From Anaerolinea thermophila (GTDB taxonomy: Bacteria > Chloroflexota > Anaerolineae > Anaerolineales > Anaerolineaceae), in NCBI RefSeq assembly GCF_020723905.1, contig NZ_DYHZ01000001.1:303501-367500 (forward strand): a stretch of 64,000 bases of DNA, written 5' to 3'. Below the pieces are notes generated by a model. That model worked only from the letters and a program-made list of their open reading frames with translations. It was not told the DNA's origin and did no database searches. The translations under genes and the position numbers were made by a program. Below are positions 59,610-64,000 of this stretch, piece by piece (the first letter of the stretch is position 1; every line of letters starts with the position of its first letter).

Positions 59610-60641
59610 ATGGACGAACTGCAAGAACTGGAACGCATCCGTCAGGAGGGGCTGGAACGACTGGCAGAGGCAAACGATGCCGCCAGCCTGGAAGCCTGGC
59701 GGGTTGCTTACCTGGGACGGAATGCCCCGGTCATGCAGGTTTTCAGCCGCCTGGGGCAGGCGCCCAGAGAACTGCGCCCGCAAATTGGTCAAAGCGCCAA
59801 TGCCGTCAAACAGGCGCTGGAAGCGGCGTATCAGGAAAAACTGGAAGCCGTGCGCCGCGCTGCACTGGAAGAGGAATTGACCCGCCAGAAACTGGATGTG
59901 ACCCTGCCCGGTCGGCGTCCGTTTCTGGGTCGCTACCACATTGAAACCCAGACGATGCGGGAAATTTTACGCATTTTCACTTCAATGGGCTTTCAGGTGT
60001 ACAGTTCCCCGGATATCGAAACGGATGAGTACAACTTCACCTACCTGAACATCCCCCCGCATCACCCCGCGCGGGACATGTGGGACACCTTCTATCTGAC
60101 CACACCGGGCTTACTGCTGCGTACCCACACTTCACCGGGACAGATTCACGCCATGCGTCAGTTTGCTCCGGAGCCGGTACGGGTGGTGCTGCCAGGTATG
60201 TGCTACCGGTATGAACAGGCTGGTGCCCGCAAAGATATCCAGTTCACCCAGGTGGAATTACTCGCCGTAGGGTACGATATCACCTTTGCGGACCTGAAAG
60301 GCACTTTACAGGATTTTGCCGATCGCATTTTCGGCGAACGCCTGCGCACCCGTCTGCGCCCATCCTACTTCCCCTTCACCGAGCCCAGCGCAGAAATGGA
60401 CGTGGAATGCGTCATCTGTCACGGGAAGGGATGCAGTGTGTGCAAAGGCTCCGGATGGCTGGAGATCATGGGATGCGGCATGGTGCATCCGGTTGTCCTG
60501 CAACATGGCGGCTACGACCCGGCAAAGTTCACCGGCTTTGCCGCCGGCATGGGTCCCGGGCGCATTGCCATGTTGCGCCACGCCATTCAGGATATTCGTT
60601 CCCTTTATGAAAATGATGTCAGATTTCTGGAGCAGTTCTAA
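59610..60641 (+). CDS. pheS: Phenylalanyl-tRNA synthetase alpha subunit
   Basis: 343 residues from the ATG at 59610, with GGGAGG upstream; longer in-frame starts lie inside the T-box. The N-terminal coiled coil covers about 1-80. Class II motif 2 is near FTYLNIPPHHPARDMWDTFYL with LLRTHTSPGQIHAM, and motif 3 is in FTGFAAGMGPGRIAMLRHAI. FTEPSAEMDVECVICHGKGC includes the conserved FTEPS and a Cys pair that may bind zinc. It forms the alpha2beta2 enzyme with PheT encoded two bases downstream. Confidence 0.97.
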   Translation: MDELQELERIRQEGLERLAEANDAASLEAWRVAYLGRNAPVMQVFSRLGQAPRELRPQIGQSANAVKQALEAAYQEKLEAVRRAALEEELTRQKLDVTLPGRRPFLGRYHIETQTMREILRIFTSMGFQVYSSPDIETDEYNFTYLNIPPHHPARDMWDTFYLTTPGLLLRTHTSPGQIHAMRQFAPEPVRVVLPGMCYRYEQAGARKDIQFTQVELLAVGYDITFADLKGTLQDFADRIFGERLRTRLRPSYFPFTEPSAEMDVECVICHGKGCSVCKGSGWLEIMGCGMVHPVVLQHGGYDPAKFTGFAAGMGPGRIAMLRHAIQDIRSLYENDVRFLEQF

Positions 60642-60643
60642 CT

Positions 60644-63175
60644 ATGAAAGTCGTCCTTTCCTGGCTGAAAGAATTTGTGGATATTGACCTCAACCTTGAG
60701 GAACTGGCGCGCACGCTGACCATGGCAGGGCTGGAGGTGGAGGAAATCCAACTGGTTGGACTGCCCATGCCCCCGGCTGAGCGCCACGAATTTCACTACA
60801 GCGGGTTGACATGGGAGCCCGATAAAATCGTCGTTGCCCGGATTGACGAGGTGATGCCCCACCCCAACGCCGATCGTCTGGTCCTGTGCCGCCTGCACGA
60901 CGGTCAGCAGGAACATATTGTGTTGACCGGCGCCCCCAACCTGTTCGAGTATAAAGGCAAAGGGCCATTGCCCCAGCCGCTCAAAGTCGCCTATGCGAAA
61001 GAAGGCGCCCGGATTTACGATGGACACCAACCCGGGCAGGTGCTGACCACCTTAAAGCGCGCCAAGATTCGCGGCGTGGAATCCTATTCCATGGTGTGCT
61101 CTGAAAAAGAACTGGGCATTTCTGAGGAACACGAGGGCATCATCATCCTCGACCCGGATGCCCCAACCGGTATGCCACTGGTGGAATACATGGGCGATGC
61201 TGTTCTGGATGTATCCATCCTGCCCAGCATGGCGCGGTGCGCCTCGATCCTCGGCGTTGCCCGTGAGGTGGCAGCCCTGACCGGCAAGCCCCTGCGCCTG
61301 CCCCGTGCCACCCTGCCTGCAACAGGCGAAAGCATCCTGGGCAAAGCCTCCATTCAGATTACCGAACCCGAATACAACCCGCGCTTTGTGCTGGGGTTGA
61401 TTCGCAATGTGCGCATCCAGCCCAGCCCGTACAGGGTACAATTACGCCTGCGTCTGGCGGGCATGCGCCCCATCAACAACATCGTGGACGCCACCAACTA
61501 CGTCATGCTGGAAATTGGCGAACCCCTGCACGCTTTTGACTATCAGGCGCTGGTGCGGCGCGCTCAAGGCAACCCGCCTACCATCATCACCCGCCGCGCC
61601 AGACCCGGCGAAACCCTGACCACACTGGATGGCGTGGAACGCAAACTGGACGACTTCACCGTGCTGGTGTGCGATACGGCAGGTGCGCTTTCCATTGCCG
61701 GCGTGATGGGCGGTGCCGAAACCGAGGTGACCGAACAGACCACCGATGTACTGCTCGAAGGCGCCTCCTGGAATTTCATCAACATTCGCAAGACGGTTGC
61801 CGCGCAAAAACTCAATTCTGAAGCCGCCTACCGCTTCTCGCGCGGCGTCCATCCGGCGCTGGCACCTGAAGGGGTGAAACTGGGACTGGAACGCATGGCG
61901 TTGTGGAGCGGTGGAGAGATTGCCGCTGACCTCATTGACGCCTACCCTGTGCCCCACAAAGACCCGCAGGTTGACCTCACCGCTGCGGAGATCCGCCGCG
62001 CTCTGGGCATCCCGCTGAGCCTTGATGAGGCAGAAAACCTGCTCAGTCGGCTGGGATTCACCTGCCAGATCGAAGGCGATGTGCTTCATGTGCAGACTCC
62101 GCCTCATCGGCTGGACATTGGTGAGGGTCTGGTGGGCAAAGCCGACCTGATCGAGGAAATTGCCCGCCTGTACGGCTTTGACCGCATTCCGGCGCGCCGC
62201 CTGGCAGATCCTCTGCCCTCCCTGCAGGAAGACCCGAATCTAGCCCCCACCGATAAAGTGCGGGATGCGCTCGTCCGCCTTGGCTTACAGGAAGTCATCA
62301 CCTACCGCATGACCACCCCTGAACGCGAGCATCGTCTGTATCTGGACGACGCCCCCGAGCGCAACGCTCCTTATCTGACGCTGGCAAACCCCATCTCGCT
62401 GGATCGCAGTGTGATGCGGCGCAGTTTGCTGGCTTCGGTCATGGAGATTGCCGAGCGCAATACCCGCCTGCGCGAACGTCTGGCTTTATTCGAAATCGGT
62501 CCGGTTTTCCTTCCTGTGGAAGGGCAACCCCGCCCCGACGAGGATTGGAGGGTTGCTCTGGTACTGACCGGAACCCGACAGCCGCCGGCATGGGACCGCA
62601 AAGAAGCCACCCCCATGGATTTCTACGACTTCAAAGGCATCCTCGAAGGGCTTCTGGAAGCCCTGCACATCCCGGATGTGACCTTCCGCGCGGCGCAAAC
62701 CAGTACCTTCCACCCCGGCAAGTGCGCCGAGGCGCTTTCCGGCGATCGGGTGCTGGGCGTGTTTGGCGAACTGCATCCCAAAGTAAAAGAGCATTTTGAC
62801 TTCGGACCTGCGCCGGTGCTGGCAGGCGATTTCTCGCTGAAAGCCCTGCTGGAGAGCATGCCGGTGGCTTACGAAGTTGGCGCCGTGCCCGCCTTCCCGC
62901 CGGTTCTGGAAGACCTGGCTGTTGTTGTGGATGAATCCATCCCTGCAGCGCGGGTCGAAGAAGTCCTGCGGCAGGGCGGCGGTAAACTGCTCACCGCCGT
63001 ACGGCTGTTCGATATCTACCGCGGCGAGCAAATCGGCGCCGGGAAGAAGAGCCTGGCATACCGTCTGACCTATCAAGCCCTCGACCGCACCCTGACCGAC
63101 AAGGATGCCACTTCGATTCGCCAGCGCATCATCCGCCGATTGGAGCAGGAACTGGGCGCAAAGATTCGGGGTTAG
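60644..63175 (+). CDS. pheT: Phenylalanyl-tRNA synthetase beta subunit
   Basis: 843 residues, slightly longer than the common 790-810. It begins MKVVLSWLKEFVDIDL, followed by the EMAP-type tRNA-binding domain (about 45-160), the B3/B4 editing domain (about 215-400), B5 (about 410-485) and the C-terminal anticodon-binding ferredoxin domain (about 750-843). It carries proofreading of misacylated Tyr-tRNA. It follows pheS by two bases and shares the T-box. An insertion between the first strand region and the EMAP domain accounts for part of the extra length. Confidence 0.97.
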   Translation: MKVVLSWLKEFVDIDLNLEELARTLTMAGLEVEEIQLVGLPMPPAERHEFHYSGLTWEPDKIVVARIDEVMPHPNADRLVLCRLHDGQQEHIVLTGAPNLFEYKGKGPLPQPLKVAYAKEGARIYDGHQPGQVLTTLKRAKIRGVESYSMVCSEKELGISEEHEGIIILDPDAPTGMPLVEYMGDAVLDVSILPSMARCASILGVAREVAALTGKPLRLPRATLPATGESILGKASIQITEPEYNPRFVLGLIRNVRIQPSPYRVQLRLRLAGMRPINNIVDATNYVMLEIGEPLHAFDYQALVRRAQGNPPTIITRRARPGETLTTLDGVERKLDDFTVLVCDTAGALSIAGVMGGAETEVTEQTTDVLLEGASWNFINIRKTVAAQKLNSEAAYRFSRGVHPALAPEGVKLGLERMALWSGGEIAADLIDAYPVPHKDPQVDLTAAEIRRALGIPLSLDEAENLLSRLGFTCQIEGDVLHVQTPPHRLDIGEGLVGKADLIEEIARLYGFDRIPARRLADPLPSLQEDPNLAPTDKVRDALVRLGLQEVITYRMTTPEREHRLYLDDAPERNAPYLTLANPISLDRSVMRRSLLASVMEIAERNTRLRERLALFEIGPVFLPVEGQPRPDEDWRVALVLTGTRQPPAWDRKEATPMDFYDFKGILEGLLEALHIPDVTFRAAQTSTFHPGKCAEALSGDRVLGVFGELHPKVKEHFDFGPAPVLAGDFSLKALLESMPVAYEVGAVPAFPPVLEDLAVVVDESIPAARVEEVLRQGGGKLLTAVRLFDIYRGEQIGAGKKSLAYRLTYQALDRTLTDKDATSIRQRIIRRLEQELGAKIRG

Positions 63176-63176
63176 C

Positions 63177-63962
63177 GTGAACGACAATGAGGTGCTGGCA
63201 TACAACCGCCGGGCGTGGAATCGTCAGGTGGAGCAGGGAAACTGCTGGACGATTCCCGTGACCCATGAACAGGTAGAAGCCGCCCGTCGTGGGGAGTGGA
63301 GTATTTTTCTTACCCCGCTTATTCCCGTCCCCCGCGGGTGGTTTCCGCCTGCTGGTGCAGAGATTCTCTGCCTTGCCTCGGGCGGCGGACAGCAGGGTCC
63401 TTTGCTTGCCGCGGCAGGTTACCGTGTGACCGTGTTCGACCTTTCAGACGCGCAGTTGAACCGCGATCGCGAAGTGGCTGAGCGCGAAGGCTTGAACATC
63501 CGGCTGGTGCAGGGCGATATGCGGGATTTATCGGCATTTGCCGATGAATCTTTCGATACCATCGTCCATCCGGTCTCCAACTGCTTTTGTCCCGAGGTGC
63601 GTCCGGTGTGGCGCGAAGCATACCGGGTCCTGCGGCGTGGAGGCAGTTTGCTGGCGGGGTTTAACAACCCGGCGGTTTATCTGTTTGATACAACCGCCCT
63701 TTGGGAACAGCGCCGTCTGGAAGTGCGCTGGAAAATCCCTTATGACGATCTCCATGGGCTGAGCGAAGAAGAAAAACAGAAATACCGCGAAAAGGGGATT
63801 CCCCTGGAATTCAGTCATACATACAATGACCTGATTGGCGGTCAACTGGAAGCGGGCTTTGCCCTCACAGGCTTCTACGAAGACCGCAACCCTCCCGGAG
63901 AGGACGTTCTGAGCGAATACCTGCCGTGGTACTTTGCAACCCGAGCGGTCAAACTCAACTGA
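63177..63962 (+). CDS. Class I SAM-dependent methyltransferase
   Basis: 261 residues starting with a GTG one base after the pheT stop; longer frames overlap pheT and are unlikely. VLAYNRRAWNRQVEQG is a frequent start in this group. The SAM loop is ILCLASGGGQQGPLLAAAG (about 63-81), with VFDLSDAQL as the acidic strand end and LVQGDMRDL next. It resembles general small-molecule methyltransferases (Methyltransf_11/25). The substrate is unknown. It is the last gene of the pheST operon and is followed by a strong terminator. Confidence 0.85.
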   Translation: MNDNEVLAYNRRAWNRQVEQGNCWTIPVTHEQVEAARRGEWSIFLTPLIPVPRGWFPPAGAEILCLASGGGQQGPLLAAAGYRVTVFDLSDAQLNRDREVAEREGLNIRLVQGDMRDLSAFADESFDTIVHPVSNCFCPEVRPVWREAYRVLRRGGSLLAGFNNPAVYLFDTTALWEQRRLEVRWKIPYDDLHGLSEEEKQKYREKGIPLEFSHTYNDLIGGQLEAGFALTGFYEDRNPPGEDVLSEYLPWYFATRAVKLN

Positions 63963-63965
63963 CCT

Positions 63966-63997
63966 CATCCTCCCCCGACGGATTTCGGGGGAGGATG
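63966..63997 (+). terminator. Terminator of the pheST operon
   Basis: CATCCTCCCCCGA (63966-63978) and TCGGGGGAGGATG (63985-63997) form a perfect 13-bp stem with a six-base loop. The T-run begins at the window edge. Confidence 0.85.
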
Positions 63998-64000
63998 CTT

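Overview
The window looks like chromosomal DNA of a non-phototrophic member of the Chloroflexota, most likely class Anaerolineae. The evidence is the combination of an alternative complex III (Act) operon, a very large LacI-sensor/histidine-kinase/AraC hybrid beside a sugar ABC transporter gene, a T-box upstream of pheST, a Csm-type CRISPR locus, and a plant-polysaccharide gene set (xylulokinase, acetyl-xylan esterase-like, GH65, GH3). This assignment is inference from gene content; no rRNA or marker tree is available here. Base composition is fairly GC-rich throughout, with one clear exception, the csx1 gene.

Layout. 1-4 kb (minus): the 5' end of a sugar ABC transporter lipoprotein gene and a one-protein signalling system that probably controls it. 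4.3-6.3 kb: an unknown gene and a CrtI-like FAD oxidoreductase. 6.4-18.8 kb: a complete type III-A CRISPR-Cas locus, all on the plus strand, in the order CARF/NE0113-LuxR regulator, csm1(cas10)-csm2-csm3-csm4-csm5, csx1, csx15, cas6, cas1, cas2, leader, then an array of 16 repeats and 15 spacers. 18.9-19.3 kb: a frameshifted zinc-ribbon reading frame. 19.3-29 kb: housekeeping and mixed genes: class II aldolase, aldo/keto reductase, an ANT(4')/kanamycin nucleotidyltransferase-like gene, gatB, ychF, tRNA-Leu(CAA), a molybdopterin oxidoreductase, a two-GAF NarL-type kinase, ubiE/menG and a CBS protein. 29.2-36.1 kb (minus): a seven-gene Act operon in which ActB is split in two and no ActF is present. 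36.3-49.7 kb: rRNA methyltransferase, cyclopropane-fatty-acid synthase, a secreted subtilase, hutI, a tubulin-like protein, an HD hydrolase, an SDR, tRNA-Ser(GGA), a diacylglycerol-glycosyltransferase-like protein and CinA/PncC. 49.9-59 kb: carbohydrate genes xylB, acetyl-xylan esterase, a LacI regulator with a palindromic operator, GH65 phosphorylase, beta-phosphoglucomutase and GH3 beta-glucosidase. 59.2-64 kb: a T-box with a UUC specifier, pheS, pheT and a methyltransferase.

How the parts work together. The CRISPR locus carries a full cyclic-oligoadenylate (cOA) circuit: Cas10 with an intact GGDD makes the messenger, the HEPN nuclease Csx1 responds to it, Csx15 is a candidate off-switch, and the first gene joins a CARF-like domain to a LuxR-type DNA-binding domain, so it may couple the messenger to transcription. 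This is the most unusual element in the window. The Act operon would oxidise menaquinol, and the nearby ubiE/menG gene completes menaquinone synthesis. The carbohydrate block would break down imported oligosaccharides by phosphorolysis (GH65 plus beta-phosphoglucomutase) and hydrolysis (GH3).
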